From: Symsagittifera roscoffensis
Lineage: Eukaryota; Xenacoelomorpha; Acoela; Convolutidae
Direction of reading: 5' to 3'
DNA length: 64,000 nt
Assembly: GCF_963678635.1 (NCBI RefSeq)
Contig: NC_087066.1
Span: 3,212,485-3,276,484 of the forward strand
Part shown: positions 56,101 through 64,000 of the stretch, piece after piece
Layout: the number at the start of each line of letters is the position of its first letter
Position numbering within the stretch: position 1 is the first letter of the stretch
The notes under the pieces: generated by a model
Told to the model about the DNA's origin: nothing
Database searches by the model: none
What the model saw: only the letters and a program-made list of their open reading frames with translations
Program-made: the position numbers and the translations under genes

Positions 56101-57599
56101 GACAATTGTTTGATTAGCTTTTTTGGTCCACCCGGGTTCTTTGTTAAATGAAGCCAAACAATTTTAGCTTAAATGAAAAAGTCTCAAAATCTGAACTCGA
56201 AACGGAACACAGACTTGCCTATTTATCCGGTTTCTTATAACTTAAGTTAAAAGTGCCAATCAAAAACCAAGTTTGACATTCAAAGAACTTCAACGTGATT
56301 AGGGGCGGATTTTCGGAGAAGGGGCGGACGCCTCCTCTCCCTCGGGCATTCGACCCCCTGCCGACCCAAAAGGTCCCCGTTTAGTACTTTTTGAGAAATC
56401 CATTTTTGGCCGACCGACCCTAAAACTTTTCTAAGGGCTCCTTTAGCGCCAATATATATTATTTTTTAAAGGGGAGCGCACGCCGAAATAACGCAATTTT
56501 TGATCAAAATTTTTCAAAAAGTGCCTAAAAACGCTTTTTTGGCCTGTTTTTTAAAAATCGCCTCTGGCGCAGAAAGTTTGGCCAAAACAGTATCTTTTTA
56601 GCGCTCAAGGAGAGCTCAGAAAATCAATTTGGTCGACCTCAGAAAAAATTCTCCAAATTTTTTGAATTTTTGTTTGAAAATCCACCCCCCTCGAGAAAAT
56701 CTTAGATCCGCCCCTGAAGGCAATATACTTTTTTTTTTATCAAAATTCGAAAATGTTTAAAATTTTTTTCATTCATTTTTTTTCGATTTTCTTGTTCTTT
56801 TACATTATCCAATTGTCTGGTGGCTATGTTTTGATTTATTGAATATTGGCACTTAGAAACATTTTAGGGTGCGTCAACCAAAAGTGGATATTGTAAAAAT
56901 TTTTCAAAGGGAGAGGCTTTTTGGGCGGCGAGGGGCTCGAAGCCGCTTAAAACCATAGAGCGGCTGAGTTGCGAGAATAACAACGGCATGATCATGTATT
57001 GCCAGCTTATGGCTTCTGGGTGACGGTGGCCACTGGGAAACTGGAACAAGCGGGGGACACAAATAACCGAGTGTACTTGAGAATACACGGACAGAATCAT
57101 GTATCTCACTTCAAACGACTGACAGCTGCTGGAGCATTCCAATTGGGCGGGTCAGAACAAATAAGAAACATTTTCCTTCTTTTTTCCTTAAATGATACGC
57201 TTACAATTAGCTTCACACATTTCAAAACAATTTAATCTCAAAATTCGAACAAACATATCTGATAACCAATCTATGAAAACGCACCTTTTTATGTTCACTA
57301 CTGTCAGCAATGGCTGAGAATTTCTTAAGTCTTAAAAAGTAAACAAAATGATAATTTAGCTTAACATTGCAGGCTTTTCAAATAAGTTATTGTTAAATTT
57401 AACAAGTCGCACTCTCTCGCGCTCTCTCTTAAGTTTGAAGTAAATCAATGTAATTCTAATTTTTTTTAGCACAGTTGAATTTTTCGTGAGGGATGACAAT
57501 GTTGAGCCGGGAGAGAGCGTTTCACATATCACCGTTTGGGCCGAACCAAAAATGAGCAAAGATGGCATGCAGCTTGACAAAGGATGGTTGCTAGCATGG
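41111..57599 (+). CDS. Secreted tandem PLAT/LH2-domain protein, six exons (3' end not found)
   Basis: Join: 41111-41168, 41528-41678, 44681-44786, 49015-49114, 57006-57150, 57470-57599. This gives 690 coding bases, 230 codons, no stop, and every junction keeps the frame. Residues 1-18 are a signal peptide. PLAT 1 spans about 23-138 and PLAT 2 starts at about 140 and is open at 230. PLAT (LH2) domains are beta-sandwiches that bind lipids or membrane proteins, as in lipoxygenases, polycystin-1 and LOXHD1. Hallmarks are TGHQDGAGT and TGKLEQAGDT (the TG...AGT turn), VFITLMG and VYLRIHG, and NWVLSR and GWLLAW (Trp of the sheet). Sequons N56-S-T and N87-M-T fit secretion. The exon phases repeat 1-2-0 in both domains. 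A further exon of phase 0 is expected downstream. The gene model is inferred from sequence without transcript data. Confidence 0.8.
41528..41678 (+). CDS. PLAT gene exon 2: first half of PLAT 1
   Basis: Acceptor TTTTTTTTCAG and donor AAC AC|GTGAGT. Residues 21-69 include YHFKFWTGHQDGAGT and VFITLMGERANSTKL, the first beta strands of PLAT with the conserved TG...AGT and ITL.G motifs. The two last bases (AC) join G of exon 3 to make Thr70. An N-glycosylation sequon lies at N56. Confidence 0.88.
42204..42793. mobile_element. Foldback / Tc1-mariner-like MITE in PLAT intron 2
   Basis: TACACCTAGTGGACAAAG (42204) and CTACTAGTGTA (42783-42793) are inverted ends. The arms are about 150 bp each: TTTTGGACAATTTTTC and GAGCAAATGATCAGAG on the left return as reverse complements at 42700 and 42663. 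TA at both edges suggests a TA target. No transposase ORF. Related single ends lie at 41899-41950, 43010 and 43235-43310. Confidence 0.65.
42794..44680. other. PLAT intron 2, remainder
   Basis: Contains degenerate ends of the same foldback family (CTTAGTGGAAAAAATTAAACG at 43234, CCACTGGTGTAAAAATGC at 43755) and AT-rich filler. No exon-like segment with matching phase was seen. Confidence 0.4.
44681..44786 (+). CDS. PLAT gene exon 3: middle of PLAT 1
   Basis: Acceptor TTTATTCCAG and donor CGC|GTAAGT. Residues 71-105: RDEFTLDNIPYLGKIL, NMTVSIND and NWVLSR. This is the LG.L..I.I..D strand pair and the W of PLAT. It starts in phase 2 and ends in phase 0. N87-M-T is a sequon. Confidence 0.88.
44787..47189. 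other. PLAT intron 3, first part
   Basis: AT-rich dispersed repeats. 45640-45915 resembles 63430-63720. A perfect hairpin CCACTTTTAAT / ATTAAAAGTGG with a one-base loop lies at 45222-45244. Open frames at 45285, 45772 and 46301 lack coding character. Confidence 0.35.
47190..47650 (-). repeat. Dispersed repeat, inverted copy 2
   Basis: Reverse-complement counterpart of 24880-25420, starting near CGACTTTCGTAACGAAAG and ending near CTTAAAAGGCAGTCGAAACA. A shorter third piece lies at 46850-46910. Confidence 0.65.
47651..49014. other. PLAT intron 3, last part
   Basis: 48230-48450 is a diverged direct relative of 27480-27710. No supported exon. It ends in the exon 4 acceptor. Confidence 0.35.
49015..49114 (+). 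CDS. PLAT gene exon 4: end of PLAT 1
   Basis: Acceptor GTGATTTCAG. Residues 106-138: LAIYCGKDGSLTDFRIKRWI and VYAFQPRTY, the closing strands of PLAT (F....W). An in-frame TAG follows at 49116, so the donor must lie before it. ACT|GTTAGT at 49114/49115 leaves one base (T) that joins CT of exon 5 as Ser139. The donor is non-optimal, which lowers confidence in the exact end. Confidence 0.8.
49115..50239. other. PLAT intron 4, upstream of element C
   Basis: CAGGGGCGGAACTAAG at 49852 resembles the hAT-like MITE end, but no matching right end follows, so it is an isolated fragment. Otherwise AT-rich. Confidence 0.35.
50240..50495 (-). repeat. Element C 3' LTR
   Basis: 256 bp, aligned with the element A LTRs: TGTCATCCCTCTGCG to CCAGACCGGATGACA. 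Next to it the - strand polypurine tract TTAGGGGGAA (50496-50505) is better preserved than in element A. Confidence 0.85.
50516..50821 (-). pseudogene. Element C charged 3' ORF
   Basis: 101 codons: MIEAISLKNK, DVVNLTSPTEEE, then a Lys/Glu/Asp-rich stretch (KEDEKKKKNKQIYEEEEHG). Same order and motif as element A 13644-13348, which supports a real coding region downstream of integrase. No domain recognised. Confidence 0.6.
50822..51720 (-). pseudogene. Element C region between the charged ORF and integrase
   Basis: Corresponds to 13650-14490 of element A. Decayed Ser/Thr-rich coding with many breaks. No intact frame on the - strand. Confidence 0.4.
51721..52640 (-). pseudogene. Element C integrase
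   Basis: 52640-52371 contains the His pair (HVTHPG). 52566-52270, in another frame, contains CRHCTEQGK. 52185-51721 contains the second catalytic Asp (RKIRCDQAQ) and the Glu (GVFERIIRTLKRRL), with 37 residues between them instead of 35, and RITPHGVTKISPFEADMG. Frame breaks separate the zinc module from the core. Confidence 0.82.
52641..53560 (-). pseudogene. Element C linker between integrase and RNase H
   Basis: Corresponds to 15550-16230 of element A. Lys/Arg- and Thr/Pro-rich fragments, no enzyme motif. TTGAAGTTCGTCCTTGTCTC is duplicated in tandem near 52980-53020. Confidence 0.45.
53561..54990 (-). pseudogene. Element C RNase H and reverse transcriptase
   Basis: 54415-54212 (RQKLQTVLTTLDEKRLAIS, KQVEWLGFNINCEVKKPLI) and 54290-54093 (LSPPKTFKQLKSFMSSLHHLIRYIPKL) are the RT thumb and connection. 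The catalytic box near 54450 reads stop-D-D. RNase H lies at 53600-54090 in pieces. 54640-54900 holds the fingers region, badly broken. Confidence 0.8.
54991..55500 (-). pseudogene. Element C protease remnant and zinc knuckle
   Basis: 55228-55043 has EDTARNLAFYND, GGWKIQTAPFIIV (protease flap side). The active-site part appears deleted. 55491-55303 has KIGSKCVRRGYFVKVCRS: second and last Cys of a CCHC knuckle kept, first Cys and His replaced (Gly and Tyr). Confidence 0.6.
55501..55985 (-). pseudogene. Element C gag capsid end
   Basis: 55985-55737 reads TIVAFESYKFL, ADLVELASRADCGDHEDEWM and MFTAHMNMKK, the C-terminal capsid segment shared with element A at 19500-19620. Homology to element A ends at about 55985. 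Confidence 0.65.
56300..56716. mobile_element. hAT-like MITE, second copy (PLAT intron 4)
   Basis: TAGGGGCGGATTTTCGG to TTAGATCCGCCCCTG, aligned throughout with 25811-26259 (shared TTTTTGGCCGACCGACCC and GCGCCAATATATA). The first base C is changed to T and the flanking octamers agree at only 5 of 8, so it is older or altered. Confidence 0.8.
57006..57150 (+). CDS. PLAT gene exon 5: first half of PLAT 2
   Basis: Acceptor TGTATTGCCAG. Residues 140-186: YGFWVTVATGKLEQAGDT and RVYLRIHGQNHV, homologous to exon 2. It ends with AATTGGGCGG|GTCAGA, a weak GT donor whose two leftover bases plus C of exon 6 give Gly187. The frame continues open for 27 codons past the donor, but only this junction joins exon 6 in phase. 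Confidence 0.82.
57470..57599 (+). CDS. PLAT gene exon 6: middle of PLAT 2
   Basis: Acceptor TTTTTTTTAG. Residues 188-230: TVEFFVRDDNVEPG, VSHITVWAEPKMSKDG and GWLLAW, homologous to exon 3. The donor TGG|GTGAGA (57599/57600) ends the exon in phase 0, as exon 3 does. If unspliced, the frame runs 25 codons to a TAA at 57675 that overlaps an AATAAA. That tail has no PLAT character, so splicing is favoured. Confidence 0.82.
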
Positions 57600-57699
57600 G
57601 TGAGACAACTTCAACAGATTTATTCGATTATTACAAAAAGTCCTACTTCTGAAGATCCTTGTTTTCCTGAAGAATAAAAAACATGTTCTTTAAATGGGC

Positions 57700-60260
57700 T
57701 GACAAAAAAGCATAACATGCATTCACACGACCATTACTAGGCCAAACTGTGCACTCGATAGGCGCACAACTTTGTGGCGGTATGTTGTTGGATTCCATGT
57801 TCCAAAATGTCAGTGGATTCCACATACAAAATTTGCTTTGGATTCCGCGTGCAAATAACTATAACATAAATTTTGTTGTCACATTTGATTTGTTGCGGTT
57901 CCCGCAACAGGCAAATATAGTTAGTGGTTATGGGTTCCGCAACTGTAAATAGAGTCCGTAAAAAAAGTTGTGCAATCTCCAAAATGTGTAAGCGGAATCC
58001 AAAAATGTAAGCGGATTCCGCAAATTGTAAGGGGTTTCAACAAAATTGTTTTTTACTGAATTAAATCAGAGTTGAAAAATAAAAAGCTGGAATTATTATC
58101 TAGCAATGCGGACTTGAAAAGCATGGACTAAACTATTGTCAGCGGAATCGAGGAACAATTCTTAAAAGATTGGTTAACTAAATTGGTGGATGTCACCTTT
58201 AAGTATCGATATCAAAAAACAGGTAATTTGATTGGGATCGATGATTTAGGAAGTACAATCACCCATTGAAGTGATTATTTGGGGTAATAGTAGATTTGGT
58301 TATTTCCCACAGAATAAAATCAGTATTTCGGATTATTATAAGAGTAAAAACTGATCCATTAGATTGAATTATCTTCTTTTTCTCGAAACTGAAAAAAATT
58401 TACAAATAAAAAATCTTACAAAAGCAAAAAAAACGGACAAGATTGCTTTTAAATGTTGTTGAGCAATTCGATCGATTTTACAGTTTTTTCATCCATCTCC
58501 TCAGCTGCTTCGTTTTTATCAGTTACTTCAATGAAGTTGAATGAAGCTGGTAGGACTTGAGATCGAAGTTGGCGACAAGTTGGGACAGGATTTGAGATCA
58601 AACGTTTGGTATTTCAACCAGGCAGCCCAATAATTATTAGTAATTGAGGTTGAACTCGCTGGGTTGACCAATCAGTAAAAAGATAATTTAAAAATTGTAA
58701 CTGCTTCTGTAATTTATGTAACGGTTACTTTATATAAAAAGTATATGTAACTGCAACCCACAAAAGAAAATGCGGATTCCGCTTACAATTTGCGGATTCC
58801 GTTAACAGTTTGCGGATTCCACTTACAGTTGCAATTCCGCGGCAACTCAATTTTACTGTGGCCTTGACTTTTTATTTGTCATTGGAATCAAAATTGGGAT
58901 TGAAATCCGGAACAAAATGTTCCGGGTTCCGCTGAGACTGTGGCGGATTTCGCAAAGTTGCCTATTTCGGAGCAATTTTGAGCAATAAAGTGTTTAGCTA
59001 TTGGTTAGTGGAATATAAAAGGGCATACAAAATATTTTAAAAAGAAAAGTGTTGTGTATTTCGAGATAAATCTGGTTCTGGCATGTTGCGGAATCTGCTT
59101 ACAACTAAAAAATGCACAATTCTGCCTCAAATTGGTAGCTGAGAGTTTTTCTTATCGTTTTTTCTTTTTTTATGGCATTGATCAGAGTGCAGTGCGTCTA
59201 ATAATTCTCTATCAATGGCTCTCTTCACTATGCAAAAAGTCTTCTAACTTTCACTTTTTTGATTTGAATTAATTGTTTGCTTTGGAGCTGAAAAAATTTC
59301 AGCAATCTTAAATCTGATTTCATGTTCATCCAGAAGCTTTTAAAAAGATGTTCCCTGATCTATATTATATAAATAGCGGTAAATGATTGATGCAGCAATT
59401 AGTTTGCAATAGTTTGTTGAGATCAGACTTTTCCAATGTAAAATGAAATATTCAAAAAGAAAACCCAGACAAAACGCAAAAATTTGTTAGCACATTTGAT
59501 TTTTTGATGTTCCTGGAACAGCCGAATATAGTTAGTGGTTCTGCAATTGTAAGTGGATTCCGCAAAAAGTAGTGCAACTCGCAAAATGTGTAAGCGGAAT
59601 CCAAAAAGGTAAGCGGATTCCGCAAATTGTAAGGGGTTTTTAAAATAATATTTTTTACTGAACTAAATCAGAGTTGAAGAAATAAAAGCTGGAATTTTTA
59701 TCTAGCAATGCGGATTTGAAAAACAAGGACTAAACTATTGTCAGCGGAATCTAGGAACAATTCTTAAAACTTGGTTAACTAAATTGGTGGATGTCACCTT
59801 TTAGTATTGATATCAAAAAACAAGTAAATTGATCGGGATCGATGATTTGGGAAATACAATCACCCAATGAAGTAATTATTTGGGGTAATAAAAGGTTCAG
59901 TTATTTCCCACAGAAAAAAATCACAATTTGGCCTCGAATTGGCAGCTGAAAGTTTTCCCTATCGTTTTTTCTTTTCTTTCTGACAATGATCAGCGTGCAA
60001 TGCGTCTACTAGTTTTGTGTCAATGGCTCTTTTCACTATGCAAAGTGTCTTTTATCGTAAACTTATTTGATTTAAATTAATAGTTTGCGTTGAAGCTGAA
60101 AAAAATTCAACAAACTTAAAAACTTAAAGATTTCAGGTTGATCCAGAGGCTTTTAAAAAGATGTTACCTGATCTATTTTATATAAATAGCGGCAAATAAA
60201 TGTTGCAGCAATTTGTTTGCAATAATTTGTTGTGGTCAGACTTTTCCAATGTCAAATAAA
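57700..60260. repeat. Duplicated GCGGATTCCGC repeat block
   Basis: 57880-58370 and 59490-59935 are direct copies (AATATAGTTAGTGG, GGAATCCAAAAA, AAATTGTAAGGGGTTT). 59110-59450 and 59930-60250 are a second pair (TTGGTAGCTGAGAG / TTGGCAGCTGAAAG, CTTTTAAAAAGATGTT). The motif GCGGATTCCGCAAA or its complement occurs repeatedly (58012, 58770, 58792, 58811, 59615). The left edge carries the CCAAACTGTGCACTCGATAG hairpin end. No ORF. Confidence 0.75.
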
Positions 60261-60908
60261 ATAATCAAAGAGTGTACAGAGACAAAACTCATTAAACTCA
60301 GACAAGGACAACTGGAGATCACTGATTGTACATCTGTGATGCTAATTTGTCAAGCCAATTTCATCGTCTTTCAGATTTTTTTTGCAATCACTAATTTCTT
60401 CCATTCTTAGTTCAAACTTATGATATAATTTCAGTCTCTAACCCCATCCTTTTATCTTATTTGTTCTAACTGTTAGTCTTAACAGGTTTTGTGGCTAACT
60501 TTCTAATTACTTTTATAAATTAGATTTTTCTGTCAGAGTTTTTGAGATTTTTGATAATCGTCTTTAACATCGGCTGACTTGAAACTGTTGGCTTCAGTCA
60601 AAAATCTGTAAATTTTTTAGCTTCTTCAAATTATTTTCGAGGAGTTGTTTCGCACCAAGGGCTAATTCAGGACATTGATGGAAAATAATGGTCTTCGACA
60701 GGCTGAGCCTACTTTCCCCGTGAATTCGAAGGTTGATAAAACACGACACCAAAAAGCAGGAGTTAGCTCTAGAGCTGCGCGGAAGAAGAACGCGGTGTCA
60801 GTTAGTAGATGCGATAGTTGAGGTCAGAAGGGGTACATACTGATGGAATGGAAAACTAAAAGTTAAATTGGCCAATCCATTGCTCGTGACAGTTGATCAA
60901 ACTAATGA
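60261..60908. other. No gene recognised
   Basis: Less AT-rich after 60640, with scattered open codons on the + strand that may be upstream gag-like remnant. Nothing firm. Confidence 0.3.
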
Positions 60909-61050
60909 CTTGGTCCAGATGTAATAAAGCGGGGGTGTTTCAAGTGTGGGCAATCAGAACATTTTGCAAGGTACTGGACCAGATGGTGGGCAACTACCTT
61001 TTTTCTCCTGAGTTCTAATTTCAGGGCGAGTCCAGTCACTCTAGCGACAA
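60909..61050 (+). pseudogene. Zinc-knuckle fragment (gag or CCHC protein remnant)
   Basis: 60936-60977 reads CFKCGQSEHFARYW: Cys-x2-Cys-x4-His-x4 and then Trp where a CCHC knuckle has Cys. It is preceded by VIKRG and followed by an open tail to TGA at 61048-61050. The spacing is that of retroviral nucleocapsid or CNBP-type knuckles. It stands alone, so origin from a retroelement is likely but not shown. Confidence 0.5.
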
Positions 61051-61258
61051 AGTGAGGCAATTATATTGCATCATCGACACGTGCTTCTCAAGTTTTCTCA
61101 TTCAGTGAATACAACTTGCAAGATGCATAAGGTATCAGGCAGTGACACATAAAACTGATAACAGGGCATCCACACTGAAGCAGCAAATATTCGGTGACCT
61201 CCAGGGAATATTCTATTTTGCAAACGTGAATGGTCGCGCTAAGCCTTGAGTTTCAATT

Positions 61259-61672
61259 ATGACTTCTTTCAGCTGGAATTGGTTAAAATTCAGGCAAGAA
61301 AAGGTGATGATCTACCAAAGTTTCAAGAATTTACGATTGATCTTTGCCAGACAATCGACAATGAAGGCGAGTATTCGTCAAGGCAATGAAGGTCAGGGCA
61401 ATGAGAATGAGCAATCTGGTAATGACAATGCAAGCAAGCAGAACAAGGAATCGACAGTTTTGAGCAAACACCATGAACCACCCGATCAATCAGTACAAAC
61501 CTTATTGAAGCTGGTTCACTCAAGAAGTGGGCTCAAGACGAGCGTTTCCAAGCATACTGGTTGTATTAACGTAGTCCGATCTACTTATTATATCACCATT
61601 CTTGCTTGCATACGAATCTCGTTTGCTGTCAGTAAAAAAACCTCGCATCAATCAGCCATAAGGATAAAGTGA
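61259..61672 (+). CDS. Hypothetical ORF, 137 codons, Gln/Asn/Ser-rich
   Basis: ATG at 61259. Composition changes to Gln, Gly, Asn, Glu in the middle (RQGNEGQGNENEQSGND) with a short internal repeat. No signal peptide, no clear domain. It lies 200 bp after the knuckle fragment and may belong to the same decayed element. It could be chance. Confidence 0.2.
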   Translation: MTSFSWNWLKFRQEKVMIYQSFKNLRLIFARQSTMKASIRQGNEGQGNENEQSGNDNASKQNKESTVLSKHHEPPDQSVQTLLKLVHSRSGLKTSVSKHTGCINVVRSTYYITILACIRISFAVSKKTSHQSAIRIK

Positions 61673-64000
61673 AAGAGAATGTTGTCCCAGACGGAGGTCT
61701 ACAAGCTAAAATTCAGTCGGCTTGGGAGGTACAGGAATTCAATCAGGAGAAAATCAACGGAACCAAACTTTTATACTCAAAAAAATAGGCTACAAAAACT
61801 CCCTTTTTAAGGACTTATATGTACGTGAAATAATTGAAAAATAATTGTGAACTTCGACTAAACTCGACAAAATCGGACAATGATCACATCCATATTCAGC
61901 CAAACAATGGGTGTACAAGCAGAAAACATTTGAAATTTCTGAAAGCGACGGAGCATGGAGTACTTGTCAACTCTGAAATCTAAGAAAATTTGACTTCAAA
62001 GCAACGAAATTTTGAATCGGGCGGCGTTACGTATGCGGTGGAACAAAATGGTGGAAGAAACCATGAAATCACGAAAACAAAACGTTTCTCCTAAGTTAGA
62101 TTTATTCTACGCATGAAGTTTCCCTTTTACTTGTACTGTGAAATTGTGTTGAACTATCAATCTTTTCAAAACAGCTGCCAAAGATTATCCACAATGTGAT
62201 GCAGCAGCTAATTGCTCCTTAAAGTAATGGTTTGCACAAATTGAGACCGGTTTCGAAGCCTTTTCGCTAACCGACGAGTAAAAAATAGTTTTGCGGTGCA
62301 ACGTTTTGGAGGCGTTCTATTGTATTATTTACATCAAACACTCACTGCAGACACTAGCTAAACCACGTTTGAAATCTATATTGACATTTCCTTAAATTAA
62401 AATAAGTTCAGCTTCACTGTCGTGGTATACACAGTGAATCAGTTAAAGTTGTTTCTCTCCCTCTGATAAAAAATATAAAACCATTTGAAGTGGTTAAATC
62501 GCTCTGAAAAGTCTAGCTGAGTTTATGCGCAATTGTGTTCTTCCAACTTTCGGTTAGAAAGCAAAAACTTTTAAAAAAATTAAATCTACTCATATTCTGT
62601 AGTTTTCTAATACTTGTTCCAATACCACTTTTCACTGTTTTTTTTTGTTATCTTGCAGAATCGTAATCTTTTGATGTCGTCAGCTCTTTTTCTTAGCCTT
62701 GGCACCTATTCTGGCCAACTCCAATTGAAGAATGATCAAGACTCACTTTTTTTTTAAAAAATTACTCTTAATTTTTATCTTCGAGTTACCTTCAGAACGA
62801 TAGTTTGAATAAGTGATTTATCTAACTTTGATGCAAAATCAGTTAAAACGTGAAAATCTGTGTTATATGTTTTATTTTTGTATCATAGTCATCAAACAGC
62901 TAAACTCTATCGTGTTTATAATCTGACATCAAATTTCAATTTATTGTTGGTCAAAGATCTTAGTTGCAACTCAATTTTACACCAAATTGAACAAAAAAAC
63001 CGCTATCAGACTTTAAAAACTGATGTACAGATTTAACTTCATAATTTGTAAGAGATTGTGGGCCGACACTAACCATTTTCCAGTATTAGCAGAAGACTGA
63101 CCTCTCATAGTTTGGAAAAAAATTTTGAAGACCATTGAAAAGTTTACCAAAACGGCATTTTTTGCTAAAGCCAAATTTCAGTCGCCACTAAGTTTGGGGC
63201 TTAAAACAATGTTACGAAGCCAAACTGTGCGTTTAGTAGGCGCACTTTTTTGTAAACATTCCACTAACAACTGCAGATTCCACGACAGCCTAAATTGGAA
63301 TTTTAAAACTTTTTAAAATCAAGGTAAGAATGTATCAATTCAGTGCCATTTTGGTGAACCCCCCTATTGAGAGCTGATCAGACTCTTGTATAGGCCGCAA
63401 TTTTTTTTAAATTTTTTTTCATAAAAAGTCATAAAATTTGTTCAGGCTCAAACCTTCTTTTCGCAGTTTGATTTTTGTTTTCTTTTTAAGCTCAGCTCAA
63501 TTTCTTTGTTAAAATGAAAGCAAAATCCACTATTGACCAACAAAAGTGTAAAGGTCAATAAAAGGTGATTGACTTCAACTTTCCAAAGTGAATTTCCTTG
63601 TCAGATTCCCCAGCGAAACAAAATTTTTACCTTTTGATTCAGTTTTATCAAACTGGGTTATTTTTACAAAAAAAGGTCATTCACAAATTGTTTTAGAATT
63701 TCAAAGAGCCTAAAGGCCAGCTTCTTTTTTCAGAAATTCTAAAGTAGAGTTTTCGTTCTGCTTATTAGCGTTCATTGAATCTTTTCCAACTGTCTGTTGG
63801 TTATATTTAGCTAGACTATTGTTTTCTTACTGGTAATTACAACTGGTAATTGCAGCATCCGAGGATTCACCCTAGAATTTTTACTCAAGTCAAGTGTATG
63901 AGTTAAAAATTTTAGATCAGAGACGCTCGGCATCCAAAATTTGTATAATTGCTTCTCTTGATAACTTTGTAAACATTACTGCGCCCAACGGTGATAAGAC
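61673..64000. other. No gene recognised; repeats near the right edge
   Basis: 63205-63250 holds another CCAAACTGTGCGTTTAGTAG hairpin end. 63380-63760 is related to 45640-45930. An acceptor-like TATCTTGCAG at 62658 opens 32 codons without PLAT character. No exon 7 of the PLAT gene was identified. Confidence 0.35.

Noticed and set aside
57600-57677. Unspliced end of the PLAT gene at TAA 57675 with overlapping AATAAA
   Set aside because: The 25 extra residues have no PLAT character, and the GTGAGA donor in phase 0 matches exon 3. Kept as an alternative, not as the call.
59320-60200. Conserved peptide-like stretch (PEAFKKM…DL.YINSGK) in both repeat copies
   Set aside because: Only about 20 codons, inside a noncoding duplicated repeat. 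Conservation reflects recent duplication.
62658-62760. Acceptor-like TATCTTGCAG followed by 32 open codons
   Set aside because: No PLAT motif, no donor, and it ends in a poly-T tract. Insufficient as exon 7.
1-64000. tRNA or rRNA genes
   Set aside because: No A box plus B box pair at tRNA spacing and no rRNA-like GC-rich conserved segment was seen on either strand by eye.

Overview
This is metazoan nuclear DNA: AT-rich, with introns of 0.3 to 8 kb, metazoan-type splice sites, and LTR retrotransposons plus TIR elements in most intergenic and intronic sequence. I see no bacterial operons, no ribosome binding sites and no CRISPR. The phylum cannot be fixed from sequence alone. An invertebrate is my inference.

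Layout. (1) 1-2.2 kb: the 3' end of a Ty3/gypsy retroelement on the + strand (integrase, acidic tail, candidate LTR). (2) 2.2-4.4 kb: repeats and one candidate terminal exon. (3) 4.4-22.2 kb: a large direct tandem duplication. Unit A is 4.38-9.99 kb and unit B is 10.02-22.2 kb. A complete 7.28-kb LTR retrotransposon (element A, - strand, 13015-20296) sits in unit B. A 1.1-kb TIR element sits only in unit A. The sister unit supplies the empty site for each. (4) 22.3-28.3 kb: TIR elements and dispersed repeats, including one TIR family built from the palindrome GATTATAATC and a hAT-like MITE with an 8-bp target duplication. (5) 28.3-40.7 kb: element B, a decayed Ty3/gypsy retrovirus-like element on the - strand (gag, protease, RT, env-like gene, an unusual 3' ORF). 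An internal deletion removed its integrase. (6) 41.1-57.6 kb: the only convincing host gene, on the + strand. It has six exons that I assembled by splice sites and phase: a signal peptide followed by two PLAT/LH2 domains. A 5'-truncated relative of element A (element C, 50.2-56.0 kb, - strand) and a hAT-like MITE lie in intron 4. (7) 57.7-64 kb: duplicated repeats with a GCGGATTCCGC motif, a gag-type zinc-knuckle remnant and otherwise unassigned sequence.

How it fits together. The host gene would make a secreted, probably N-glycosylated lipid- or protein-binding PLAT protein. Its exon phases repeat 1-2-0, 1-2-0, so the second PLAT domain arose by duplication of a three-exon module. The seventh exon, which should close PLAT 2, was not found in the window. 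The retroelements carry the usual gag-pro-RT-RNase H-integrase order, but every one has frameshifts, stops or deletions. Elements A and C also share a charged 3' coding region downstream of integrase.
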